Source of the DNA: CAYQMF01 sp964418595
GTDB lineage: Bacteria; Planctomycetota; UBA1135; UBA2386
Direction: 5' to 3'
Assembly (NCBI GenBank): GCA_964418595.1
Contig: CAYQMF010000182.1
Coordinates: 1 to 8,886 of the forward strand
DNA: 8,886 nucleotides
The translations under genes were made by a program, and so were the position numbers. This document shows, in pieces, positions 1 to 6,591 of the stretch. The stretch's first letter is position 1, and every line of letters begins with the position of its first letter. The notes below the pieces were generated by a model that was not told the DNA's origin, did not search any database, and was given only the letters and a program-made list of their open reading frames with translations.

Positions 1-135
1 GACCGGCTCGCCGGGCCCGCGCGCCGCCCCCTCCGCGCCGCCGCCCAGCCACGCGAACAGCCCGGCGGCGAGGGCCAGGAGCGCGAGCAGCGCTCCGACC
101 AGCGTACGGCGGGCGACGGGGGCGGAGGCGTCCAT
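1..135 (-). CDS. N-terminus of a membrane-anchored or secreted protein (partial)
   Basis: An open frame starts at an ATG read leftward from 135 and continues without a stop to the window edge, giving 45 residues. It begins MDASAPVARR, then has a hydrophobic stretch at about residues 12-33 (TLVGALLALLALAAGLFAWL) followed by a Gly/Ala-rich, mildly charged linker. The order of short n-region with two arginines, hydrophobic core and flexible linker fits a signal peptide or single N-terminal membrane anchor, with the rest of the protein outside the cytoplasm. It is divergent from the glycosyltransferase gene at 224, with 88 bases between the two starts, so both promoters must lie in or near that gap. 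The function cannot be told from 45 residues. I infer the gene from the anchor-like composition and the frame being open to the edge; no ribosome binding site was decisive. Confidence 0.5.
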   Translation of the reverse strand, partial: MDASAPVARRTLVGALLALLALAAGLFAWLGGGAEGAARGPGEPV

Positions 136-192
136 GACGCGGGGGGCTGCGTGGGCAGGTGCACCGACGCGCGCGGCGTCGCGATCTTCCCG

Positions 193-207
193 GCCCTCCC
201 CGAGGGC
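193..207. other. Short inverted repeat upstream of the GT87 start
   Basis: GCCCTC (193-198) and GAGGGC (202-207) form a perfect 6-bp stem around a CCC loop, ending 16 bases before the GTG at 224. It lies in the only intergenic space available to two divergent genes. It could be a leader hairpin or an operator half, but short GC stems are common in DNA this rich in G and C. Confidence 0.3.
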
Positions 208-223
208 GGCTAGGGTACCGCGC

Positions 224-1664
224 GTGCCCACCGCGCCCGAGCCCGACACACCGCGCGCGACCTGGCGCGCGCTGGGCCGGGGGCACCGGGTCGCGCTCGC
301 GCTGACGGCGCTGTTCTGCCTGGTGGTGTGCCTGCGCGGCGCGGCCAAGGGCCTGCGCCCCCAGGGAAACGACTTCACGATCTACTACGACGCCGCGCGC
401 GCCTGGCTCCTGTGGCCCCCGACGGAGATGGTGGAGCGCACGATCGACTCGAACTACGCCAACTGCCAGAGCAACCAGNNNNNNNNNNTTCACGTTCAAC
501 TTCGACGCCGCGCGCGCGCTGCTCGCGGGCGGCGCGCTGGTGGCGGTCGAGGGCTGGATCTACCCGCCGGCCGGCGCCTTCTTCGCCGCGCCGATCGCCT
601 GGCTGCCCGATCCCGTCGCGACCTTCCTGTGGGCCCTCGGGTCGCTCGTGGCGCTGGCCTGGAGCGCGTGGACGGTGGCGCGCCTGTGCGCGGCGCCGGG
701 CGAGCGCGCGCGCGCCTGGCTCCTGTGGGCGCCGACGGCGCTGGTGGCGCGGCCGATCGACTCGAACTTCGCCAACGGCCAGATCAACCTGTACGTGTTC
801 GCGCTGGTGCTGGTCGGCGTGCGCGCGCTGCACGGAGGCCGCGAGCGGCGCGGCGCGGCCTGGCTGGGCGCGGTGACCGCGCTCAAGATCGTGCCGGCGC
901 TGTACCTGGTGCAGCTCGCGGCGCGGCGGCGCGTGGCGGCGGCGCTCTTGGGCGGCGTCGTGGCGGGGTGCCTCGTGCTCTTGCCGACGCTGCCGCTGCG
1001 CGGGCCGCGCGGCGTGGCCACGGACCTGGGCCGCTGGTGGACCGACGTGCTCGAGCCCTTCGCGCGCGGTGGCGAACACCTGCACACGGTCTGGCCGCGC
1101 ACGCCGGGCCAGAGCCTGACGGGCGTGATCTACCGGCTCGCGACCGACGACCCCGAGCAGCTCGTCGACCGCGACACGCCGCCGACGCCGCCCACGCGCG
1201 AGGCGCTGGCCACGGCGCGCACGCGCGTGCGCATCGCCAGCGTGCTGCTCCTGCTGCTGCTCTTCGTGCCCATCCTCGCGCGCCCTGCACCGACCGGGAC
1301 GCCGGGGTTCCTCGTCGAGTGCTCCCTGGTCGCCACCACGGCGCTCTTCCTCGCCCCGCTGGTGCACAAGGCGCACTACGTCTGGCTGCTGCTGCCGCTG
1401 GGCGTCGCCGTGGCCGCCGTCTTCGACGAGCGCTCCTCGCGCGCGCGCCGAGCCGGTGCCGCCGTCGCCCTGGCCGCCGTGACGCTGCTGATCGCCTCGA
1501 CCGCCCCCGCGCTCGTCGGGCGCCGCGAGTCGACCTACCTGGCGGTCTACTCCGCGATCTTCCTGGGCGCGGTGCCGCTGCACCTGTGGCTCGCCGTCGA
1601 CGTCTGGCGGCGCGCCCTTGCGCGCGGCGACGCGGGCCTCAGGGCTGGCGCGGGACGCGCGTGA
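224..1664 (+). CDS. DUF2029/GT87-type integral membrane glycosyltransferase, interrupted by an assembly gap
   Basis: The protein is a multi-pass membrane enzyme of the DUF2029/GT87 type; characterised members use polyprenyl-phosphate sugars to add mannose on the outer membrane face. The N-terminal part (224-478) reads VPTAPEPDTP, one hydrophobic helix, then GNDFTIYYDAARA, matching the family's acidic residue after the first helix. After the gap, from 489, the frame continues with the YPPAG motif, an NGQINLYVF motif, LKIVPALYL before an Arg cluster, and several hydrophobic helices to a TGA at 1662-1664. The two halves are in different frames only because the N-run length is arbitrary. I chose the GTG at 224 (AGGG at 212-215, 8-base spacing) over an ATG at 134, which would add a low-complexity Arg/Ser-rich leader. 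Residues encoded by 404-478 are probably false. Sugar and acceptor are unknown. Confidence 0.85.
404..488. other. Scaffold gap with a suspect flank
   Basis: Ten Ns occupy 479-488. The bases just left of them (404-478) align without gaps to 717-791 in the same gene, with about 11 mismatches in 75. The bases right of the Ns (489-518) repeat 374-403 with about 4 mismatches in 30. The contig ends therefore overlap, and the left end appears to have jumped to the wrong place through a shared GCGCGCGCCTGG string. Nine of the 11 mismatches change codon position 1 or 2, which is opposite to the pattern of a diverged functional copy and points to error. Confidence 0.75.
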
Positions 1665-1970
1665 GCTCGAACTGCAGCGGCGGGATCGGGCGCCCGTCGG
1701 GCATCGTGAAGGTCATGCCCGCCAGGCGCATCGCGCCGATCCGCCGATCGTCATCGAGCCGCGCCTCGTAGAGCAGCACGCCGCGCGGACGCATGCCTTG
1801 AGGTAGCCGAAGGCGAGTCCCTCGTCGGTGACGCGCAGGTGCTCGACGGCGCCCACGTCCTCGACGTCGGGCATCGGCCGCGAGAGCACCTCGACGCGCA
1901 CGCGCAGCCCGAGCGGTCTGCGGACGTCGGGCCGTGTCCAGGACGTGCCGCGCCGGTTCTCCGCCCACAT
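1639..1970 (-). pseudogene. Small unrecognised protein gene with one frame break
   Basis: Read leftward, ATG at 1970-1968 has GAGGAG six bases upstream, better spacing than the in-frame ATG at 1976-1974 that the same GAGGAG touches directly. The first frame gives MWAENRRGTSW, then RPLGLRVRVEVL and GAVEHLRVTDEGLAFGYLK. Near 1796 the coding signal moves to another frame and continues as GMRPRGVLLYEARLDDD, IGAMRLAGMTF and PPLQFELTRVPRQP to a TGA at 1641-1639. Adding one base (AAGGC to AAGGGC) joins the halves into about 110 residues of alternating polar and hydrophobic segments, probably mostly beta strand. I recognise no family, signal peptide or membrane helix. The 3' end overlaps the convergent GT87 end by 26 bases. 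The break may be a sequencing error or a real mutation. Confidence 0.5.
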
Positions 1971-2036
1971 GATCATCTCCTCACGGACTGCGCGACCCCC
2001 GCTCCCGCTGCGCAGGTGGACGACCTCGTGGCGTCA

Positions 2037-2061
2037 GGTGCCGAGAGGTGGTCTCGGTACC
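2037..2061. repeat. Long inverted repeat (10-bp stem, 5-base loop)
   Basis: GGTGCCGAGA (2037-2046) pairs with TCTCGGTACC (2052-2061) around the loop GGTGG, with one G-T wobble. It is the strongest hairpin seen in the noncoding parts of the window. No T-run follows on either strand, so an intrinsic terminator is unlikely. It lies 67 bases upstream of the small minus-strand gene and could be a leader structure or a dimeric-regulator site. Confidence 0.55.
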
Positions 2062-2130
2062 CGGCCTCCTCCCTCCATCCGCCGATGGCCCGGCCTCGAA
2101 CCCTTGAAGCGTGTAATGGCCGTTCGCAGC

Positions 2131-2156
2131 GTCCACCGGTCCCTGGCGCGGTGGAC
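2131..2156. repeat. Perfect inverted repeat (8-bp arms, 10-base spacer)
   Basis: GTCCACCG (2131-2138) and CGGTGGAC (2149-2156) are exact reverse complements separated by GTCCCTGGCG. The centre-to-centre distance of 18 bases suits a dimeric DNA-binding protein contacting nearly two turns of helix, or a stem-loop in a transcript. It lies 70 bases from the hairpin at 2037-2061 in the same gene-free region, between two divergent genes. Confidence 0.5.
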
Positions 2157-2610
2157 CGCGCAGGCTCATCGCCCTGATGAACGCCGGTCTGGACAGTCGC
2201 GAGACACACGAGCGCCTCGACATCCACACCGTTCCGTTGCCACCGGCTCAGGCCCGCGCTCCCCGACGTCGCTTTCGCCCGGCACCCCGGCCGCGACGAC
2301 GCCCCCGCTACGGTGCAGGCCGTATTCCCGCGATCGGTCCAACTCCACCGCCCGCGAAGGACTCCATCCAGGCCCGACCACGGCGGCATCGTCCCTGCCC
2401 GCCAAGAGGCCTCCCCACCATCCACGACGCGCACGCGACTCGGCCCGCCGCGCGGTCCACGACGGCCGACCGGCGCAGAGTTGCTGGCTGCCAGGCGTGC
2501 TGGCGAGCTGCTCGAGTCCATGTGCCTTCATTGGCGAATGCGGAGCCGCCGCTAGTCCTCTCGGGGAGGGTAGGAGACAATCGTCGGCAGCGACGGAAGC
2601 GCACCCGACC

Positions 2611-3237
2611 ATGGATTCTCCGGGCAAGGACGGGCGAGTCGCGCGCGCGCGCGAAGGCGATGCGACCGCGCTGGTGGAACTGCTCACGGACCACGCGCCG
2701 CGGCTCGAGCGCATGATCGCGCTGCGCATGGACCGCCGGCGGACCGGCGTCGACGCGGCCGACGTCGTGCAGGACGCGCTGCTACGTGCAACGCAGCGCA
2801 TCGATGAATGGCGAGAGAGAGAGAGCTATCCGTTCCATGTGTGGCTGCGTCTGCTCGCGGCGCAGGCACTCGCCGACGCGGAGCGGTACGCGCACCGGGA
2901 GAAGCGCGACGTTGCCCGCGAACGGCCGCTCGAGGACGAACGTCGGACGGTGAGCGCCGCCGCGGCCGCCGAATGGCTGATCTCCACGCACACATCGCCT
3001 ACGCAGGCGGCCCGGCGCAGCGAGTTGCAGGAGCGAGTGACCGCCGCCCTCGCAGAGCTCGACGACCTCGACCGCGAGATCATCGCTCTCCGGCAGTTCG
3101 AGGGGCTCACGAACGAAGAGGCCGCCTGTGAGCTGGGCATCACTCCGGAGGCCGCGACCAAGCGCTTCGTCCGCGCACTGCAGCGCATGCGGCCGACACT
3201 GCGCGCGCTCGACATCGGCAGCGGGAGCGACGAGTGA
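2611..3237 (+). CDS. ECF-type RNA polymerase sigma factor, planctomycete-type, kinase-linked
   Basis: The 208-residue protein has the two-domain layout of an ECF sigma factor. Region 2 covers about residues 25-100: RMDRRRTGVDAADVVQDALL (39-58) is the core-polymerase binding helix in the form typical of planctomycete sigma factors, and FHVWLRLLAAQALADAERYA (75-94) matches regions 2.3-2.4. A linker including STHTSP (125-130) leads to region 4 (about 138-194), with LDREIIALRQFEGLTNEEAA (153-172) and the helix-turn-helix ELGITPEAATKRFVRALQRM (174-193). It would direct polymerase to a specific promoter set. The ATG at 2611 has GGAAG about 11 bases upstream, and region 2 begins at the expected distance from it. 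The stop overlaps the kinase start as GTGA, so translation is coupled. No anti-sigma factor is visible; kinase control is the inferred substitute. It is shaped like the TIGR02984/planctomycete group, judged from memory. Confidence 0.93.
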   Translation: MDSPGKDGRVARAREGDATALVELLTDHAPRLERMIALRMDRRRTGVDAADVVQDALLRATQRIDEWRERESYPFHVWLRLLAAQALADAERYAHREKRDVARERPLEDERRTVSAAAAAEWLISTHTSPTQAARRSELQERVTAALAELDDLDREIIALRQFEGLTNEEAACELGITPEAATKRFVRALQRMRPTLRALDIGSGSDE

Positions 3238-5654
3238 CCCGACGCGCCCGAGACGTCGCAGAAGCACTCGAGGACTTCCTCGAGGAACGGCGCGCCGGCG
3301 CGGCGATCGGAGCACGGGAGTTCGCGAGACAGTACCCGGAGCTCGGTCGCGCGCTGCTCGACGCACTCGAATCCGCCGAAGCGATCGAGCAGCTGCAATC
3401 CGCGCGCGGCGCCTGCCTCGATCCCGCATTTCCGGAGCGCATCGGTCCGTTCCGGATCGTGCGTGAGGTCGGCCGCGGCGGGATGGGCGTGGTGCTCGAG
3501 GCCGTCGAGGAGCCGTTAGGACGGCGAGTCGCGCTCAAGCTCCTGCCTCCGGAACTCGTCGCCGACCCGGCTGCGCGCGCGCGCCTGGAGCGCGAGGCGA
3601 CCCTCGCAGCGCGCATCGAGCATCCCGGCGTGTGCCCGATCTTCGGCGCCCACATCGCCGATCCTCGCCCGTGGATCGCGATGCGCTTCGTCGAGGGCAC
3701 GACGCTCTCGCAGTGCATCGCGCGTTCCCGCGAGCGACGGGCAAGGTGTGTGCAACTGCCGCCATTCGACGACGGGGAGGGCGGCGACTTCCGCGCCGTG
3801 GCGCGCCGTCTTGCACGAGGCGCCCGCGCGCTGGCGGCCGCGCACGCGCACGGCGTGGTGCATCGCGACGGCAAGCCTTCCAACGTGATGATCCCCGCTC
3901 GTGGAGATCCGGTGCTGCTCGACTTCGGCCTCGCGATCGAGCCCACTGCGGACACGCCGAACCTGACGCGCACGGGCGAGACGGCCGGCACACCCGCCTA
4001 CCTCGCGCCCGAGCTCGTGGCCGGCGAACTGCAGCGCTCGGACGAGCTCTGTGACGTCTACGCGCTCGGCGTGACGCTCTACGAATGCCTCGCGCTCCAG
4101 CCGCCGTTCCGCGCCCCGACGCGTGAGGCGCTCTACGCCGCGGTGCTCTCCGGAGAGGCGATCAACGTCGCGCGGCTGCGCCGCGGTGTCCCCCTTGATC
4201 TCGGGGTCATCGTGGCCACGGCGATGGAACGTGAGCGCGCGCGGCGTTACGCGGGCGCCGAGCACCTCGCCCTCGACCTCGAAGCCTTTGCGGTCGGGCG
4301 CCCCATCGCGGCGCGATCCCTCGGCGCGATCGGCAGGCTTGCGCGGTGGGCGCGCCGCGAACCGAGGCAGGCCGGCCTGGCCGGAGCGCTCGCGACGGCT
4401 GCACTCGTCGCCGCGGTCGCCGTGGGCGACTTGATTGCGACGCGCGCTGCCGTGGATGCAGGACGCGCCGCCCAACGCGCCGCCGCGATCGAGGCGATCC
4501 TCTTCGATGCCTTTGCTGCCTACGGCGACATCGACTACGACGCGTCCGATGCGCACTTCGAGCACGCGTTGTCGATCGACCCCGCGAACGCCGACGCTCA
4601 GGTCGGACAAGTGCTGCTGCGCATTTCGCAGGGCCGCACTGGCGACGCGCTCCTGCTGCTCGCCAACCAGCCGCATACGCCCGCCTACGATGGACTGCGT
4701 GCGATGGCCCGCGGCGAACCCCCGCTGCGAGAGGATCCCGCGTGGTTCGCACGCGCGGACTCCTTCGAGCTGTTCATCGAAGGCGATCGCCTGCTGATCG
4801 AGGCCGGGCGAAGGCCTGAGAGTGAACGCGCGGAGTGGGCGCGTCGGGCATTGCTCTGTTTCGAGAACGCGGTCGCTCGGGCACCGCGGGCGCGCGGCAT
4901 GTACCACGTGCTGTGGTCGGTTTCGGCTTCGCTCGCCGGCGACGAACGCGCGGCGCGCGCAGCATCAGCGGGCCTGGTCGCCCTGTGGCCCCAGTCCTCG
5001 CGTGCCCTCTATCAAGCGGCGTTCGGCATAGGAGACTTCGATGCTCGAGCCGCACTCGGGATCCTCGAGCGCTCCCTCGCGCTGGAGCCGAACTACGCTC
5101 CGGCGCTCATCAATCTCGGCGTGGCGCAGGAGCGACTGGGGATGCCGGAGCAGGCCCGAGGTTCGTACGAACGAGCGCTCGCAGTCGATCCCACTCGCGT
5201 CGACGGCTATGTCGCGCTGGCGAACCTGCAGTTCGAACTCGGTTGCCACGACGAGGCACGCGCGATGCTGGTCCATGCGATCGGATTGGATCCGCGCTGC
5301 CTTCATGCTTGGACCGGGCTGCAGTCGTTCGCGGAGACCGCCGAGAGCAGTGTGCGAGCGGCCGAGCACGTTCTCGAGCTCGATCCAGGCCTGGTCGTCT
5401 ACCGCAACTCCTATGCTCTGGCCCTGGAGTACCTGGGGCGCCAGCGTGCGGCCTGCGAGCAGTTCTCGATCTGCGTCGCTCAGGCTCCCCGTGAGCCGAG
5501 CTACTGGCATGGCTACGTGCGCACGTTGATCGCCACGGGCGAGATGGAGCTGGCCGTGGACGCCCTGAGCGCGGCCCGTGAACTCGCTCCAAGGGACACA
5601 CGACTCGAGGAGCTCGCACAACGGGCGGGGGTTGCGGCGTTGGGCGATAAGTAG
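3234..5654 (+). CDS. Transmembrane Ser/Thr protein kinase with C-terminal TPR-like repeats
   Basis: This 806-residue Hanks-type kinase begins with about 70 helical residues, then the catalytic domain: glycine loop VGRGGMGVV (79-87), ATP-binding Lys102 in VALK, catalytic loop HRDGKPSN (210-217, catalytic Asp212), DFG (230-232), a Thr-rich activation loop ending TPAYLAPE (253-260), and helix F Asp274 in DVYALG. All key residues are present, so it should be active; Gly213 replaces the usual Leu, Ile or Val. A single membrane helix lies at about 381-402 (AGLAGALATAALVAAVAVGD region), placing the C-terminal half outside. That half contains TPR-like units, clearest at about 430-480 and 602-690 (ALEPNYAPALINLGVAQERL, ALAVDPTRVDGYVALANLQF). 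The GTG start overlaps the sigma stop by four bases and no nearer alternative start exists. It probably senses a binding partner through the repeats and controls the sigma factor; substrate and signal are unknown. Confidence 0.95.
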   Translation: MTRRARDVAEALEDFLEERRAGAAIGAREFARQYPELGRALLDALESAEAIEQLQSARGACLDPAFPERIGPFRIVREVGRGGMGVVLEAVEEPLGRRVALKLLPPELVADPAARARLEREATLAARIEHPGVCPIFGAHIADPRPWIAMRFVEGTTLSQCIARSRERRARCVQLPPFDDGEGGDFRAVARRLARGARALAAAHAHGVVHRDGKPSNVMIPARGDPVLLDFGLAIEPTADTPNLTRTGETAGTPAYLAPELVAGELQRSDELCDVYALGVTLYECLALQPPFRAPTREALYAAVLSGEAINVARLRRGVPLDLGVIVATAMERERARRYAGAEHLALDLEAFAVGRPIAARSLGAIGRLARWARREPRQAGLAGALATAALVAAVAVGDLIATRAAVDAGRAAQRAAAIEAILFDAFAAYGDIDYDASDAHFEHALSIDPANADAQVGQVLLRISQGRTGDALLLLANQPHTPAYDGLRAMARGEPPLREDPAWFARADSFELFIEGDRLLIEAGRRPESERAEWARRALLCFENAVARAPRARGMYHVLWSVSASLAGDERAARAASAGLVALWPQSSRALYQAAFGIGDFDARAALGILERSLALEPNYAPALINLGVAQERLGMPEQARGSYERALAVDPTRVDGYVALANLQFELGCHDEARAMLVHAIGLDPRCLHAWTGLQSFAETAESSVRAAEHVLELDPGLVVYRNSYALALEYLGRQRAACEQFSICVAQAPREPSYWHGYVRTLIATGEMELAVDALSAARELAPRDTRLEELAQRAGVAALGDK

Positions 5655-5655
5655 T

Positions 5656-5674
5656 CCGGGGGACCCCGGTTCTT
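5656..5674 (+). terminator. Possible weak intrinsic terminator after the kinase
   Basis: One base after the kinase TAG, CCGGG (5656-5660) pairs with CCCGG (5665-5669) around GGAC, followed by TTCTT (5670-5674). The position and stem suit an operon end, but the stem is short and the T-tract broken, so it may be weak or incidental. Confidence 0.4.
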
Positions 5675-5744
5675 GCAGCCCCGAGCCGCCTGCGGCATCG
5701 ACTCAGGGGGCGGCGGGCACCAGCGCTGGGGTGCGCTCCACGGA

Positions 5745-5901
5745 GGTACGCCGTCGTGGAGCCCCGGACTCCGCAGGACGGATCTTCCACGCCGGCGCCG
5801 TAGGCGACGCCGCGCACGCCGTCGTCGACGTCGAAGGCGATGTCTTCGCCGACATGCGAACTGCGCGACCGGCCGGACGTGGACCACTCGTCGTTCTCCA
5901 T
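5745..5901 (-). pseudogene. Coding-like minus-strand fragment, possible gene remnant
   Basis: Read leftward from an ATG at 5901, the frame gives MENDEWSTSG, then HVGEDIAFDVDDGVRGVAYG and AGVEDPS. For these residues the codons are mostly C- or G-ending (GAC, GTC, TTC, TAC, GGC) and the composition is balanced, unlike the Arg/Pro-rich frames around it. The phrase DGVRGVAYGAG loosely recalls the LxGVAYGNGxFV unit of some secreted repeat proteins, but this is a short resemblance only. No clear start signal or end is visible; the frame simply runs on antisense into the kinase gene. It could be a relic or chance. Confidence 0.2.
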
Positions 5902-6591
5902 CGCGAGGTCCACCCCGCTATCCGGTCCGCTCGGCTCCGGGTGCGGACTTGCCTCGACGCTCCTGGCCGCCCGATCTCGACATGGACGGGTCCTCGGATC
6001 CGGCAGTCGGCTCGGCGCGGAGTGGCCGCGGCCCCTGCGGAAGGCAGGCGGACCGTGCGTTCGGGTCCGGACCGCCCTGTCGTCGACCGCTGGCATCAGG
6101 GGACGTGATGTGCACGCGGGCGAGGAGCCGGTTCAGGCAGTTGGCCGGGCGACGAACGCGAGCCGTGGGGGCTCCGGTCGGCAGGGAGCGAGGGTCGAGA
6201 GGGGTGCGCGATGGAGCCGCGACGGACCGGCCACTGCTGGAGGTGCCCCGGGCACGCCGCGTCGCCGAAGACGAGGCGGCCGCCGCGCCAGGGGCGCCCG
6301 ATGTCGCGCTCTCGCCGCGCGAAGCAGCCGCGGGGCTCGGGGCTGCCGAGCGCCCTTCCACGGAGTCCACGGACCCGGCCGGAAGCGGGACGGATTCGCG
6401 ACTTTTCCTGTCCCTGGACGCGGGCGACGGCGGATCGGCGAACAGCGGGCTCGTCGCCTCCCAGGACACGGACCCCGCGACGGAGCTCCCTGCTTCGCGT
6501 CGTGGTGGGTCGCGGTCCCGCGAGCCCGAGCCACACCAGCGTCTCGCATGCAGCTTCGCTTCGTCCCCATTCCCTGACCAGGACCGTCGCC

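Larger units (their letters stand above)
1971..2610. other. 640-base region without a convincing gene
   Basis: No frame on either strand shows a family motif, good codon bias and a ribosome binding site together; the open stretches are rich in Arg, Ser and Pro, as expected from chance frames in GC-rich DNA. The region separates divergent genes, the small gene to the left and the sigma operon to the right, so it should hold both promoters and any operators. It contains two clear inverted repeats, listed separately. A GGAGGGTAGGAG purine run at about 2565-2576 is too far from the sigma ATG to be its ribosome binding site. I cannot name a -35/-10 pair with confidence. Confidence 0.6.
5655..6591. 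other. 940-base region without a convincing gene
   Basis: All six frames have long open stretches, but these are Arg/Pro/Ser/Gly-rich with no recognisable domain, and no start has a good ribosome binding site, so I treat the region as noncoding or decayed. It holds a perfect 10-bp palindrome GGTCCGGACC (6064-6073) and a hairpin TCGCGG/CCGCGA with a two-base loop (6510-6523) about 70 bases before the secreted-protein start. One minus-strand stretch (about 5901-5745) looks more like coding sequence than its surroundings and is listed separately. The region should contain the promoter of the gene at 6592, but I cannot assign one. Confidence 0.5.

Noticed and set aside
134..223. ATG at 134 as the GT87 start
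   Set aside because: It adds 30 low-complexity residues and overlaps the start of the divergent gene; the GTG at 224 has a better-placed AGGG.
375..1583. Long open frame on the minus strand opposite the GT87 gene
   Set aside because: The product is Arg/Gln/Gly-rich without domains and is the expected mirror of a GC-rich gene; the plus strand has clear family motifs.
2092..2103. GGGTTCGAGGCC on the minus strand, resembling a tRNA T-arm
   Set aside because: No acceptor stem, anticodon arm or D-arm can be folded around it.
1828..2610. In-frame upstream extension of the sigma factor
   Set aside because: It would add 261 Arg/Ser/Pro-rich residues with no similarity to sigma factors; the ATG at 2611 gives the normal family length.
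3780..3791. GGDF string at kinase residues 183-186, recalling diguanylate cyclases
   Set aside because: It is an isolated four-residue match in an insert of the kinase domain.
3516..4907. Long minus-strand open frame opposite the kinase
   Set aside because: It overlaps a kinase with all catalytic motifs and has a biased, domain-free composition.
6357..6373. Near tandem repeat TCCACGGAG TCCACGGA
   Set aside because: Two 8-9 base units only, with no further copies; too short to mean anything alone.
6211..6591. In-frame upstream extension of the secreted protein
   Set aside because: It would bury the signal peptide inside the protein; the ATG at 6592 has AGGA at proper spacing.
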